Source: Pseudomonas sp. REP124 (GTDB lineage Bacteria; Pseudomonadota; Gammaproteobacteria; Pseudomonadales; Pseudomonadaceae). Taken from it: a stretch of 64,000 nucleotides of DNA. A program made the translations under genes and the position numbers. Of this stretch, positions 41,344 through 49,423 are shown in pieces. The stretch lies in the NCBI RefSeq assembly GCF_020164475.1, contig NZ_JAIQWX010000001.1:123473-187472 (forward strand), written 5' to 3'. The notes beneath the pieces are model-generated. The model was not told the origin of the DNA. It ran no database searches and saw only the letters and a list, made by a program, of their open reading frames with translations. Numbering within the stretch: position 1 is the first letter of the stretch; every line of letters begins with the position of its first letter.

Positions 41344-42600
41344 ATGACGACCTTGGATTGGCATCGCGAGCGCTCAGATCTTTCCGATGTAGCCCTTCTG
41401 GATAATGTTCAAGGGAATGGTGGCATCGATTTGCGTGCCGTACGGCTTTACCGATTGGGCCGGGTGCGTGAGCAAATGCGCAAACGTGGGGTGGCTGCGC
41501 TGGTCATCAGCGACCCGGTCAACATCCGCTACGCGACCGGCGCCCGCAACATGCAGATCTTCTGCGCTCGAAACACACCTTCACGCTATCTGATCGTTAC
41601 CGAGCATCGGACGATTTTGTTTGAGTTCACCGGATGCGAGCACCTGGCCAGAGGACTCGAAACTATCGACGAGGTTCGTCCATCATCGACCGCAAGCTTT
41701 GTAGCCGCAGGTCCGAGTATCGTGGAGCGTGAGAAGGCCTGGGTAGCCGAGATGGTCGGCATTCTGAATGAGCTGGTCGGGCCGGGTGCCACGGTGGGCA
41801 TGGAGCGGATGAATGCTGGTGTGTCGATCGCAATGGCGAATGCGGGTGTGCGGATTGTCGATGCACAGGAGTCCATTGAGATGGCCCGTGCAATCAAGTC
41901 TTGCGAAGAGCTCAAATGTGTCGTGGCCTCGCTGCGTGCCACCGAAATTGCCGTTGGTAAACTGCGCGAAGCGATTCGCCCCGGTCTGACCGAAAACGAG
42001 CTGTGGTCGGTATTGCACCAGTCGGTAATCGCTCAGGATGCCGACTACGTCGAGACCCGTCTGCTCAGCGCAGGGGGCAGAACCAACCCATGGTTTCAGG
42101 AAACATCGAACAACGTCATCGGTGAAAACCAGTTGATCGCTCTGGATACCGATGTTGTGGGTTGCCATGGCTACTACTCGGACTTTTCTCGCACCTTCCA
42201 TGCCGGTCCGGGCGCTCCTACCGAACACCAGCGCACGCTGTACAAACTCGCTCATGAACAGGTGCATCACAATATCTCGGTGATCAAACCCGGGATGACG
42301 TTCAGGGAGTACAGCGATCAGGCCTGGAACATTCCTGAGAAGTATCACGTCAACCGCTACTACCTGTCCTCACACGGTTGCGGGATGACGGGTGAGTATC
42401 CGTATCTCTACCACCATGCGGATTATCCCGCCTCCGGCTACGACGGTGAAATCCAGCCTGGCATGACATTGTGCGTCGAGAGCTATATGGGGGAAGACGG
42501 CGGCAGTGAGGGTGTGAAGCTGGAACAACAACTGCTTGTCACTGAGACCGGGACCCGATTGCTGTCGATGTTCCCGTTTGAAGAAGAACTTCTGAGGTAA
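41344..42600 (+). CDS. M24 metallopeptidase-fold protein, DddP-like (DMSP lyase family relative)
   Basis: This 418-residue 'pita-bread' protein has no signal peptide. It resembles DMSP lyase DddP: VETRLLSAGGRTNPWFQE and ALDTDVVGCHGYYSDFSRTF parallel DddP segments. The six metal ligands known in Ruegeria DddP (Asp295, Asp297, Asp307, His371, Glu406, Glu421) correspond, with a constant offset of 27, to Asp268, Asp270, Asp280, His344, Glu379 and Glu394 here. Tyr366 of DddP is Tyr339. Asp377 of DddP, proposed as catalytic base, aligns with Gly350, so the reaction may differ. It sits between a GcvA-like LysR gene and a betaine-type binding protein. Creatinase or dipeptidase activity is an alternative. 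The residue numbers for DddP are from memory. Confidence 0.8.
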   Translation: MTTLDWHRERSDLSDVALLDNVQGNGGIDLRAVRLYRLGRVREQMRKRGVAALVISDPVNIRYATGARNMQIFCARNTPSRYLIVTEHRTILFEFTGCEHLARGLETIDEVRPSSTASFVAAGPSIVEREKAWVAEMVGILNELVGPGATVGMERMNAGVSIAMANAGVRIVDAQESIEMARAIKSCEELKCVVASLRATEIAVGKLREAIRPGLTENELWSVLHQSVIAQDADYVETRLLSAGGRTNPWFQETSNNVIGENQLIALDTDVVGCHGYYSDFSRTFHAGPGAPTEHQRTLYKLAHEQVHHNISVIKPGMTFREYSDQAWNIPEKYHVNRYYLSSHGCGMTGEYPYLYHHADYPASGYDGEIQPGMTLCVESYMGEDGGSEGVKLEQQLLVTETGTRLLSMFPFEEELLR

Positions 42601-42624
42601 CGCAGTTCAACCGTTTAAAAAGGC

Positions 42625-42663
42625 GGCGGCGCGCGAACCTCGAAGCGTAAGGAACGCGCCGCC
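42625..42663 (+). other. Intercistronic hairpin between DddP-like and binding-protein genes
   Basis: GGCGGCGCG (42625-42633) and CGCGCCGCC (42655-42663) form a perfect 9-bp GC stem with a 21-base loop. There is no T-run. It may stabilise the binding-protein message, as at pstS/pstC. Confidence 0.6.
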
Positions 42664-42693
42664 ACGTACCTGTAACAGAGGGGCTATTTCCAA

Positions 42694-43551
42694 ATGCTCA
42701 AAAAATTGAAGGTACTGCTCTTCGGCTTGTTTATGGTCCTCGGGGCCACAGCTCATGCGGCCGACGCCAAGCCGATCACCATCGGTGTGAACAGTTGGGC
42801 AGAAAATATCGCTGTCGCAAACATGTGGAAACTTCTTCTGGAAGAGAAGAATTACAAGGTTTCGCTTCAGAACGCTGGAAAAATCATTCTTTACAACAGC
42901 GTGGCCCAAGGGAAGATCGACGTGTCTTTCGAGGTATGGCTGCCAGCCTCTGACAAAGCCGCGTACGAGAGTATCAAGGACAAGGTGCAACTGATCGGGC
43001 CGTGGCTCAGTGAAGCGAATCTGGGGCTGGCGGTGCCGAACTACGTGGATATCACCAGCATCGATCAGCTCAACGATCACAAGGAGGAGTTTCAGTGGCG
43101 TGGCAGAGCGTCCATTTTCGGCATTGACGCTGGAACCGGACTGATGGGCCTCACCGATAAAGCCATGGCCGAATACAAGTTGGACTACAACCTTTTGCCT
43201 TCTTCGGAAGTGGCCATGTTGCAGTCGCTGGATCGCGCCATGAAGCGCAAGGAGCCGATTGTCGTCACACTGTGGAAGCCACACTGGGTCTGGGCGAAAA
43301 AGGATCTACGTTACCTGGACGACCCCAAAAAAATCTTCGGAGCGACGGACTCGATATACGGAATCGCTGCGCAGTCCTTCAGAAATGATCATCCTCAAGT
43401 GGAGCATTGGCTTCAGCAATGGAAGATGGACGAAAAGTCGCTCGGTGATCTGATGGCAACGATTAATGAAAATGGCAGTAGCACGCCGGAGAAAGGTGCT
43501 CAGGTCTGGATCGATGCCAATCGGGCAACGATTGATGGGTGGTTCAAGTAA
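42694..43551 (+). CDS. Glycine-betaine-type ABC substrate-binding protein (OpuAC family)
   Basis: This is a 285-residue exported protein with a signal peptide ending AHA before Ala23. The OpuAC/ProX features are PITIGVNSWAENIAVANMWKLLLEE, the FEVWLPASD segment, GRASIFGIDAGTGLMGLTDKAM, and LDRAMKRKEPIVVTLWKPHWVWAKKDLRYLDDP, with tryptophans positioned as in quaternary-amine cages. It would capture a betaine, choline derivative or DMSP in the periplasm. No permease or ATPase is adjacent, so it must use a transporter encoded elsewhere. It is probably co-transcribed with the DddP-like gene 93 bp upstream, so its ligand is probably that enzyme's substrate. Confidence 0.87.
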   Translation: MLKKLKVLLFGLFMVLGATAHAADAKPITIGVNSWAENIAVANMWKLLLEEKNYKVSLQNAGKIILYNSVAQGKIDVSFEVWLPASDKAAYESIKDKVQLIGPWLSEANLGLAVPNYVDITSIDQLNDHKEEFQWRGRASIFGIDAGTGLMGLTDKAMAEYKLDYNLLPSSEVAMLQSLDRAMKRKEPIVVTLWKPHWVWAKKDLRYLDDPKKIFGATDSIYGIAAQSFRNDHPQVEHWLQQWKMDEKSLGDLMATINENGSSTPEKGAQVWIDANRATIDGWFK

Positions 43552-43575
43552 GTTGCTGCCGAATTCTCAGCGAAC

Positions 43576-43672
43576 CTGTAGGAGCGAGGCTTGCCCGCGA
43601 AGACGGTGCTCCAGTCAACAGTGATGGCGACTGATGAATCGCTTTCGCGAGCAAGCCCGCTCCCACATGGGT
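43576..43672. repeat. Palindromic intergenic repeat, copy 5 (variant interior)
   Basis: The left arm CCTGTAGGAGCGAGGCTTGC and right arm GCGAGCAAGCCCGCTCCCAC match the other copies. The interior (GACGGTGCTCCAGTCAACAG) differs, so it belongs to a sister subfamily. Confidence 0.8.
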
Positions 43673-43712
43673 GATGTGCCGATGCCAAAGTCGGGGGCAG
43701 TCACCCCTTCAC

Positions 43713-43816
43713 TGTGGGAGCGGGCTTGCCCGCGATGGTGGTCAACGATGACGCTGGCTGCCTGATGCCCCGCGGTGGCCGGGCCTCCATCGCGAGCAAG
43801 CTCGATCCTACAGGGG
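43713..43816. repeat. Palindromic intergenic repeat, copy 6
   Basis: The standard interior (GATGACGCTGGCTGCCTGAT) lies between GTGGGAGCGGGCTTGCCCGC and GCGAGCAAGCTCGATCC. It is 40 bp after copy 5, so the two form a second tandem pair. Confidence 0.85.
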
Positions 43817-43835
43817 AATGCAGCTTTTCATTGCC

Positions 43836-44321
43836 TCATTGTTTCACCGCATGCCCATCACCCATTTCCGGGCCGCCTGCGGTTTTCTTTTCGGGCACCT
43901 CAAAACTCACTGTCGTGCTGGTGAGGATTTTGTGAGTCGGGTCGGCGACTTCCAGTAGCACCTTGTGTGCGCCAGGCGTCAGGCCAACCAGGATGATCGG
44001 GTCCTCACTGGTATGCGCCCAGGTGCCTTTCCAGTCATCGATGGTCACGTGGAGATGGCCAAGTCGTGGTGATACGTCACCCGCGGTTTTTCCAAACACG
44101 GGCATGATCCGGACATGCTCCGTTCGGTACTGGATGATGACCACGCCACGCGCCAGCGGCTCGGGCAGCGGCGGATAGGCGATGAGTTTTGGCAGGGCCT
44201 CGGATTCCAGCGGGAGTATTGCCGGCGGGGGAATGGTGTCTGTTTTCTCCTGGGAGAAGGCTGTGTGGCCGAAAAAGCCGCACAGGGCAAAGACGATCAG
44301 ATTTCTGAGGGCGAGGGACAT
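43836..44321 (-). CDS. Exported hypothetical protein, DUF6130-like
   Basis: This is a 161-residue protein of unknown function. A signal peptide ends near AFS before Gln24. The mature part starts with a proline-rich segment (PPPAILPLESEALPKLIAYPPLPEPLARG) followed by a compact beta-rich domain: VVIIQYRTEHVRIMPVFG, LGHLHVTIDDWKGTWAHTSEDPIILVGLTPGAHKVLLEVADPTHKI. It ends in a charged tail. I place it in the DUF6130-like group from memory; such proteins have an immunoglobulin-like look. It is a single gene flanked by repeats on both sides, so no operon partner is suggested. Confidence 0.65.
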   Translation of the reverse strand: MSLALRNLIVFALCGFFGHTAFSQEKTDTIPPPAILPLESEALPKLIAYPPLPEPLARGVVIIQYRTEHVRIMPVFGKTAGDVSPRLGHLHVTIDDWKGTWAHTSEDPIILVGLTPGAHKVLLEVADPTHKILTSTTVSFEVPEKKTAGGPEMGDGHAVKQ

Positions 44322-44381
44322 GGGATTTTCTCCCGCAGGGTTTTGTTCAAGTCTAGATTACCCATCAGCGTCCATATCAAA

Positions 44382-44485
44382 CCTGTGGGAGCGAGCCTGC
44401 TCGCGATGGTGGTCAACGTTGACGCAGGCCGTCTGATAAAACGCGTCGTCAGGACATTTATCGCGAGCAGGCTCGCTCCCACAGT
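44382..44485. repeat. Palindromic intergenic repeat, copy 7 (diverged interior)
   Basis: The arms CCTGTGGGAGCGAGCCTGC and GCGAGCAGGCTCGCTCCCAC are well kept. The interior (GTTGACGCAGGCCGTCTGAT, then AAACGCGTCGTCAGGAC) has changed strongly, which suggests selection or mobility acts on the arms. Confidence 0.8.
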
Positions 44486-44510
44486 TGGCGAATTTCCCCT
44501 ATAGCAGCGG

Positions 44511-44882
44511 TTACTGCAGGCTCTTCAGATAGGCGATGAGATGCTGACGACTCTGCGCATCGGCCTGACCGGGAAACATCATCATGTTGCCCGGCACCAC
44601 ACTGGCGGGGTTTGTCAGCCACTTGTCCAGGTTGGCGTCGTTCCATTTCAGCCCGGCGCCTTTCAGGGCGGGGGAATAGGTGAAGGCGGGGGCCAGGGCG
44701 CTGTTGCGGTCGAACACGCCGTGCAGGCTTGGCCCCATCAGGTTCTTGCCCGCGTCCGGGCTGTGGCAGAGGGCGCATTGGGTGCTGAAAAGGGCTTTGC
44801 CTTGAGTGACGTCACCCTGGGCGAATGTCAGAGGCGCGGCCAGTAGAAGACTGCCGGCGACCAGCAATTGTGTGTAAGTCAT
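44511..44882 (-). CDS. Class I c-type cytochrome
   Basis: This 123-residue periplasmic electron carrier starts at the ATG at 44882, with AGGA seven bases upstream; the open frame above it is not part of the gene. The signal peptide ends TFA before Gln23. The heme motif CALCH lies in GKALFSTQCALCHSPDAG, followed by NLMGPSLHGVFDR. A methionine ligand is probable in NMMMFPGQADAQ near the end, where LIAYLKSLQ is the usual final helix. It is 58 bp downstream of the flavoprotein gene and is the last gene of the operon, so it probably accepts or passes on electrons from the phenol-oxidising flavoprotein. Confidence 0.88.
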   Translation of the reverse strand: MTYTQLLVAGSLLLAAPLTFAQGDVTQGKALFSTQCALCHSPDAGKNLMGPSLHGVFDRNSALAPAFTYSPALKGAGLKWNDANLDKWLTNPASVVPGNMMMFPGQADAQSRQHLIAYLKSLQ

Positions 44883-44940
44883 TACGTGTCCTGGAAATTG
44901 AAGGCTACGCCAGAGAGTCCAGGCGCAGCCTTGGGATCGA

Positions 44941-46506
44941 TCAGAATGTATTGGCGAGGTCGATGCCCGACTTGCCCGGTGCAAGAATGTTGTTGGGGTC
45001 CAGCGCCCGCTTGATGACATGTTCAAGCCTGCGTTTCACCGGGCCGTAGCTCTGCGCAACCCGCTCCTGGAAGGCGGTGTTGACGCGATACACGGCGTAG
45101 CCTTCCTTCTCGAACACATCCAGCAATTCGGCAAAGCAGGCGTTGGCGCGTTTGGTTTCCTCGGGGTTGGTGCGGTCATACAGCACGTCGATGACGTGGT
45201 GCATGTCGCGCCAGCCGACGATGAACTCGCCGACATAGTCCAGGCCGTGCTTGTTGAGGGTCTTCTTGGCCAGCGCCTGCTGTTTGTCGCACTCGCTGCC
45301 ACGGGCCTGGCTCACCGGCGCAAACCACATCGAGCCACCGCCGCCACGCCAGTTGTACAGACCGAACTCCTGCAGGTTAGGCACGCCGGACATGAGCTGA
45401 GCGCGGTACTTGAACGGCTGGGTGTCGCCTGCCTCTTCCTGGGTGACAATGCGGCCTTTGCCCAGTTTCTTCAGGGCTGCGGTGACAATGTTCCAGTTGA
45501 CGTCGACCTGCTCCTGGGTGCCGTACAGAGCGGCGTAGACGTTCCAGGCGCCGAGGTTCTTGTCCTTCTGGATCTGCTTGAGGATCGCATCGGAAGTCGC
45601 GCCCGGCTCGCTGGTGTAGTCGGAACGGCGGGTGTTGCAGGTCGATGCTTCCCAGAGCACGCCCGCGATCACCACCGAGTTGGGAATGACCTGAGCGATG
45701 CGCAACGGGCGGATGAATTCGACGATCTCGGCGATGTCCGATTCGTTCTCGAACTTGATCTCGAACGGTTTGAACACGGGAGGTTTTGGCATCAGCCAAA
45801 AGCCCATCTTCGTGCAGATACCGTAGTTCGCCTGGGTGAACATGCCATCCAGGGTCGGACCATAACCCCACTTGAAAACCTGCCAGGCGTTGTCGCCTTT
45901 CACGCCGCCCATGCCGGAGCGATACACATCGCCGTTGGCCAGCACCACTTCCATGCCGCACTGCATCAGAAAGTGTTCGCCGTAGGGGGTGTAACCCACG
46001 CCGCGATCCATGGTATTGCCCAACGGGCCGGCGATGGCCGACGGCGCAGAGAACGACAGCATCAGGGGCAGATTGCGTTCCTGGATGTAGTCGTACAGCT
46101 GCTGATAGGTCACACCCGGTTCGACCAGAGCGGTGCACAGCTCGGGGTCGACGTGGAGGATTTTGTTCATCTTCTTCAGGTCGAGAATGATCTGACCGCG
46201 CTGGCCGGGTGCTGCAGAGCCGTAACCGAAGTTGCGCCCGGTGGAGATGGTCCACACCGGGATCTTGTGTTCATTGCAGATCTTCACCACGCCTTGCACC
46301 TGTTCGACGGTGGTGGCGGTCACGGCGGCGGATGGCGTGTGCTCGGTATTGTCCACGGCCATCATGATCTTGGCGTAGGAGATCAGTTGATCGTCCTTGA
46401 CCAGGACGTTTTCATCGCCCAACAGTTGGCGAAAGCTGGCGATTGCCCGATCGAAGTTTGCGCTGTCGACGCCGCGCGGGAGCAGGGTTTTGTTGGTTTG
46501 AGTCAT
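44941..46506 (-). CDS. FAD-linked oxidase of the vanillyl-alcohol-oxidase/4-cresol dehydrogenase family (eugenol-hydroxylase-like)
   Basis: This 521-residue flavoprotein of the VAO/PCMH family oxidises para-substituted phenols. The FAD-binding half shows AVTATTVEQVQGVVKICNEHKIPVWTISTGRNFGYGSAAPG and MDRGVGYTPYGEHF; the substrate half ends with YAVYRVNTAFQERVA, where Tyr-Arg matches the phenolate-binding pair of the family, and RALDPNNILAPGKSGI. No signal peptide is visible. Together with the small cytochrome and aldehyde dehydrogenase it resembles eugenol hydroxylase (EhyAB) or 4-cresol/vanillyl-alcohol systems. The residue carrying covalent FAD was not assigned. The substrate, eugenol against 4-alkylphenol or vanillyl alcohol, cannot be fixed by eye. 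Confidence 0.87.
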   Translation of the reverse strand: MTQTNKTLLPRGVDSANFDRAIASFRQLLGDENVLVKDDQLISYAKIMMAVDNTEHTPSAAVTATTVEQVQGVVKICNEHKIPVWTISTGRNFGYGSAAPGQRGQIILDLKKMNKILHVDPELCTALVEPGVTYQQLYDYIQERNLPLMLSFSAPSAIAGPLGNTMDRGVGYTPYGEHFLMQCGMEVVLANGDVYRSGMGGVKGDNAWQVFKWGYGPTLDGMFTQANYGICTKMGFWLMPKPPVFKPFEIKFENESDIAEIVEFIRPLRIAQVIPNSVVIAGVLWEASTCNTRRSDYTSEPGATSDAILKQIQKDKNLGAWNVYAALYGTQEQVDVNWNIVTAALKKLGKGRIVTQEEAGDTQPFKYRAQLMSGVPNLQEFGLYNWRGGGGSMWFAPVSQARGSECDKQQALAKKTLNKHGLDYVGEFIVGWRDMHHVIDVLYDRTNPEETKRANACFAELLDVFEKEGYAVYRVNTAFQERVAQSYGPVKRRLEHVIKRALDPNNILAPGKSGIDLANTF

Positions 46507-46519
46507 TGGGTGAGCTCCT

Positions 46520-47212
46520 TCATGCCTGGATCGAAAACGAAACGAAATTACCGGTCAGCGGCGAGGGTTGGCGGGTGATCAGGGGAGGCTGCCCTTCATG
46601 GGTGGAACCCAGGGTTGCGAGGGTGTAGCCCAGGGTGGCTGCCCATTGGTCTGAGCCAACGTTGTTGCGGGCAGCCGCGGACACTTGCAATGGAGGTTGC
46701 AGGCCATGCAGACGGTGTTCGGTCAGGCTGAAGCCAGTGCCACAGGCATTCAGGCTCAGGCCCAGTCTGGGGGCGCAGCCGCTTGCGGCTTCGGCACTGA
46801 GCAAACGGTGTTTTGACGTGCCGGTTGTAGCGTGATGCTGGCCCAGCCATTGCACGCGTGCGCCAGCGCTGCGGGCCAGATCAACGATCAGTGCGGCACC
46901 GGCATCGTCGACCAGACCGATGATGCGTTGTGGCTGGCCGCTGCGCAGGCGTTTGTCGAAACCCTGAATGAAGTCCAGCCCGAGGTCGGTGCGTTGCACC
47001 TTCACCTGCTTGCCTGCCGGACTCGCGGTGACGCCCTGAAGAAAGACCGACTCGGCCACCTCATTGTTGACCAGCACCAGGGTCGGCATTGCCAACCCCG
47101 TCCGAGTGCCCAAGACGCTATTGGCCATGCTCAGGCCGGAGCTGCTCATGGCGACACCGGCCAGGCTGCTCAAGGCCAGTCCCTTCAGTACCGTGCGACG
47201 TTCGATGTTCAT
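46520..47212 (-). CDS. Tat-exported protein of unknown function in the phenol-oxidase operon
   Basis: This 230-residue protein, which I do not recognise, starts at the ATG at 47212 after TTGAGGAG. The N-terminus MNIERRTVLKGLALSSLAGVAMS is a twin-arginine signal (RRTVLKG), so it is exported folded. The rest has no motif I can name; TLVLVNNEVAESVFLQGV, RIIGLVDDAGAALIVDLARSAGARVQWLGQH and GTGFSLTEHRLHG suggest an alpha/beta domain. It lies between the small cytochrome gene and the flavoprotein gene (10 and 13 bp gaps), so it is tightly bound to that enzyme system. A role in maturation or electron transfer is possible but only inferred. Confidence 0.7.
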   Translation of the reverse strand: MNIERRTVLKGLALSSLAGVAMSSSGLSMANSVLGTRTGLAMPTLVLVNNEVAESVFLQGVTASPAGKQVKVQRTDLGLDFIQGFDKRLRSGQPQRIIGLVDDAGAALIVDLARSAGARVQWLGQHHATTGTSKHRLLSAEAASGCAPRLGLSLNACGTGFSLTEHRLHGLQPPLQVSAAARNNVGSDQWAATLGYTLATLGSTHEGQPPLITRQPSPLTGNFVSFSIQA

Positions 47213-47222
47213 GGCTGGCTCC

Positions 47223-47558
47223 TCAAGGCTTGGTCGCCGGGGCCGGCGTTTTGGAAATGTACTCGGCGACCTGTTGCAGCGAGTCATCGTCGATGAACGA
47301 GGCAGGGAACGCCGGCATCGCCCGAAAACCGTTGCGCACAATTGCCGTGATGTACGGCGCTGGCAGCTGGCGCCCGGTGATTTGCGGTCCGACCTGTTTT
47401 TCGTGGCAGTGACCGCACACCTTGGCGTAGACGTTTTCTCCGCCTTTCCAGACGCCGTCGCCATCGGCAACCGCGGTACCCGCCAGCAGGATAAAGGGCA
47501 GGGCAAGGCAGGCGGACAAGGTCCGTTTCAGCGCTGCGCCGTTGAGGAGTGAAGACAT
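47223..47558 (-). CDS. Small c-type cytochrome, likely subunit of the flavoprotein dehydrogenase
   Basis: This 111-residue cytochrome starts at the ATG at 47558 with GGAG seven bases upstream; an in-frame ATG at 47594 is less well placed. A long N-region precedes the hydrophobic core, and the signal peptide ends AVA before Asp33. The heme motif is CGHCH in YAKVCGHCHEKQVGPQITGRQLP, and the methionine ligand is probably in GFRAMPAFPASFIDDDSLQQVAEYI. The size and closing helix match the cytochrome subunit of p-cresol methylhydroxylase and eugenol hydroxylase (EhyA). It would take electrons from the FAD subunit. Confidence 0.87.
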   Translation of the reverse strand: MSSLLNGAALKRTLSACLALPFILLAGTAVADGDGVWKGGENVYAKVCGHCHEKQVGPQITGRQLPAPYITAIVRNGFRAMPAFPASFIDDDSLQQVAEYISKTPAPATKP

Positions 47559-47604
47559 TTCGTACTCCGTTTTCTTATTGGAATGTAGGTTCATGGGGCC
47601 TTGC

Positions 47605-49089
47605 TCAGAACGGATACGCTCTTGGAGCGTGCTGCAAGGTGATCCAGTGGTCGGTGGTGAACTCCTCGATCGCCCAGTCGCCGTTGAAGCGACCCAGGCC
47701 CGAATTCTTTTCACCACCGAACGGTGCGTTGGGTTCGTCATTGACCGGGATATCGTTGACGTGGGTCATGCCAGCGTGGATGCGTTGGGCGAACTGCACG
47801 CCACGCTCCAGGCTGGAGGTGAACACCGCGCTTGAGAGTCCGTATTCACTGCTGTTGGCCAGTTCGAGGGCATGCTCGGCGTCACGGGCGCACTGAATGC
47901 CCACCAGCGGACCGAAGATTTCTTCCCGGGCGATGTCCATGTCGGCGGTGACGTGGCCGAACACATGCGGCGGCAGAACGTTGCCTTGGGCTTGCCCGCC
48001 AACCAACAGCGTTGCGCCTTCGGCCTGGGCGGTGGCGATCTTCTCCTGAAGTCCGGCCAGTTGCTTTTGGTTGATCACCGGACCCACCACGGTGTCCGCT
48101 TTGTTCGGGTCGCCACAGGGCAGTGCCTTGACGCGTTCGACGAATCGCCGGGTGAACGTTTCCAGCAGCGGCGCTTCGACGATGATGCGGTTGATCGCCA
48201 TGCAGATTTGCCCCTGGTGGAGGAACTTGCCCACCACGGCGGCACTGACGGCCTGCTCGACATCGGCATCGGCCAGGACCACGAACGGACTATTGCCACC
48301 CAGCTCCAGGGCAACGTGCTTGAGGTATTCGCCGCTGCTGGCGATACGGCCGATGTTGCGTCCGACCTGAGTCGAACCGGTGAAGGAAATGAACGCCGGG
48401 ACCGGGTGTTCGACGAAGGCGTCGCCGATCTCCGCGCCGGAGCCGACCACCACGCTGAGCACGCCGGCCGGCAACCCGGCTTCCTCGAAAATTCGCGCCA
48501 GCAAAAGGCCGCCGGTGACCGGGGTGTCGCTGGCCGGCTTGACTACCACGGCATTGCCCAGCGCCAAGGCCGGTGCCAGTGAGCGGGCGGTCAGGTGGAA
48601 CGGGAAGTTCCACGGGCTGATCACACCGATGACGCCCAAAGGCTTGCGATACACGCGGCTTTCCTTGCCAGGGATATTGGAGGCAAGAATGCGCCCATGA
48701 ACACGGCCAGGCAGGCTGGCGGACTCCAGGGTAATGGCGCGGGCGGCGCCCCATTCGATCTGCGCCTTGATGCGCGTGCTGCCGGACTCGCGGATGATCC
48801 AGTCGATGATTTCTTCACGGCGTTCGTCGAAGATTTTCACCGCGTTAAGCAGCACCTGGCCACGTTCGGCCGGTCCTTTGGTTGCCCAAACTTCTTGAGT
48901 TTCGCGTGCCTTGCGGTAGGCGGCGTCAAGGTCTTCGCGATTGGCCAGGGTGATTTGCAGCAAACGCGTCTGGGTAAAGGGGTCAAACACATCAAGCGGC
49001 CGATCGGCACTGCCGGCTCGCCATTGACCGGCGAGTGGCTGCATTTCAAGGCTCTGATAGGCAGGGCGAATGGCGTGTGGAGTTGTCAT
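47605..49089 (-). CDS. NAD(P)-dependent aldehyde dehydrogenase (vanillin/coniferyl-aldehyde type)
   Basis: This 494-residue cytosolic enzyme would oxidise the aromatic aldehyde made by the flavoprotein. Catalytic residues are visible: Asn161 in SPWNFPFHL, Glu262 in LELGGNSP and Cys296 in GQICMAINR, with the cofactor segment [11 protein letters not shown]. It is the first gene of the five-gene operon, 46 bp before the small cytochrome gene. It resembles benzaldehyde/vanillin dehydrogenases of Pseudomonas. Substrates such as vanillin, 4-hydroxybenzaldehyde or coniferyl aldehyde are suggested by context. The gene is divergent from a V4R-type sigma54 activator. Confidence 0.88.
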   Translation of the reverse strand: MTTPHAIRPAYQSLEMQPLAGQWRAGSADRPLDVFDPFTQTRLLQITLANREDLDAAYRKARETQEVWATKGPAERGQVLLNAVKIFDERREEIIDWIIRESGSTRIKAQIEWGAARAITLESASLPGRVHGRILASNIPGKESRVYRKPLGVIGVISPWNFPFHLTARSLAPALALGNAVVVKPASDTPVTGGLLLARIFEEAGLPAGVLSVVVGSGAEIGDAFVEHPVPAFISFTGSTQVGRNIGRIASSGEYLKHVALELGGNSPFVVLADADVEQAVSAAVVGKFLHQGQICMAINRIIVEAPLLETFTRRFVERVKALPCGDPNKADTVVGPVINQKQLAGLQEKIATAQAEGATLLVGGQAQGNVLPPHVFGHVTADMDIAREEIFGPLVGIQCARDAEHALELANSSEYGLSSAVFTSSLERGVQFAQRIHAGMTHVNDIPVNDEPNAPFGGEKNSGLGRFNGDWAIEEFTTDHWITLQHAPRAYPF

Positions 49090-49423
49090 GTCGAGGTCAC
49101 CTCTCTTTTTATTAAAGTGCGCAGGTGCCCGTTAACACTTATCGTGCCATGTCGATTTATCGGATTAATTTCCTTTTAAAACAGTTGGATACGTTTGTTT
49201 GGGTTTGCGCGAGGCGTGCCGTGGGCGCTGACTGGAAGGCCGTTTTGCAGAAATTTATGCAGAGAATTCGCCGCTTGTTGAAAGCTCGACACTCCATTTG
49301 AAGGGAAGCAGAACTTGTGCGGTTATCGGACATATAACCGGCCGCAGCGATACTCGGTGGATTGACCCCACAGGGCGGCGGGGCATACTCATCGGCCACC
49401 TGACTGCCTCGCGTTGACTTTCC
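49090..49423. promoter_or_regulatory. Divergent control region between the aldehyde dehydrogenase operon and its sigma54 activator
   Basis: This 334-bp region should hold a -24/-12 promoter on the minus strand. The best candidate is TGGCACG (49149-49143), four bases, then GTGTT; it keeps the GG at -24 but has GT for the GC at -12, so it is weak. An inverted repeat CGGTTAT-N7-ATAACCG at 49320-49340, about 175 bp upstream of that, is a plausible activator site. Confidence 0.45.
49320..49340. promoter_or_regulatory. Inverted repeat, candidate upstream activator site
   Basis: CGGTTAT and ATAACCG are perfect 7-bp arms around 7 bases. The position upstream of the aldehyde dehydrogenase operon suits enhancer binding by the XylR/DmpR-type regulator encoded next to it. 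It was not tested against a second copy. Confidence 0.45.

Noticed and set aside
45019..46578. A 519-codon open frame opposite the flavoprotein
   Set aside because: No recognisable domain and full overlap with a clear VAO-family gene.
49136..49149. Sigma54 -24/-12 promoter for the aldehyde dehydrogenase operon
   Set aside because: TGGCACG is present but the -12 element reads GTGTT, lacking the critical GC, so it is not annotated as a promoter on its own.
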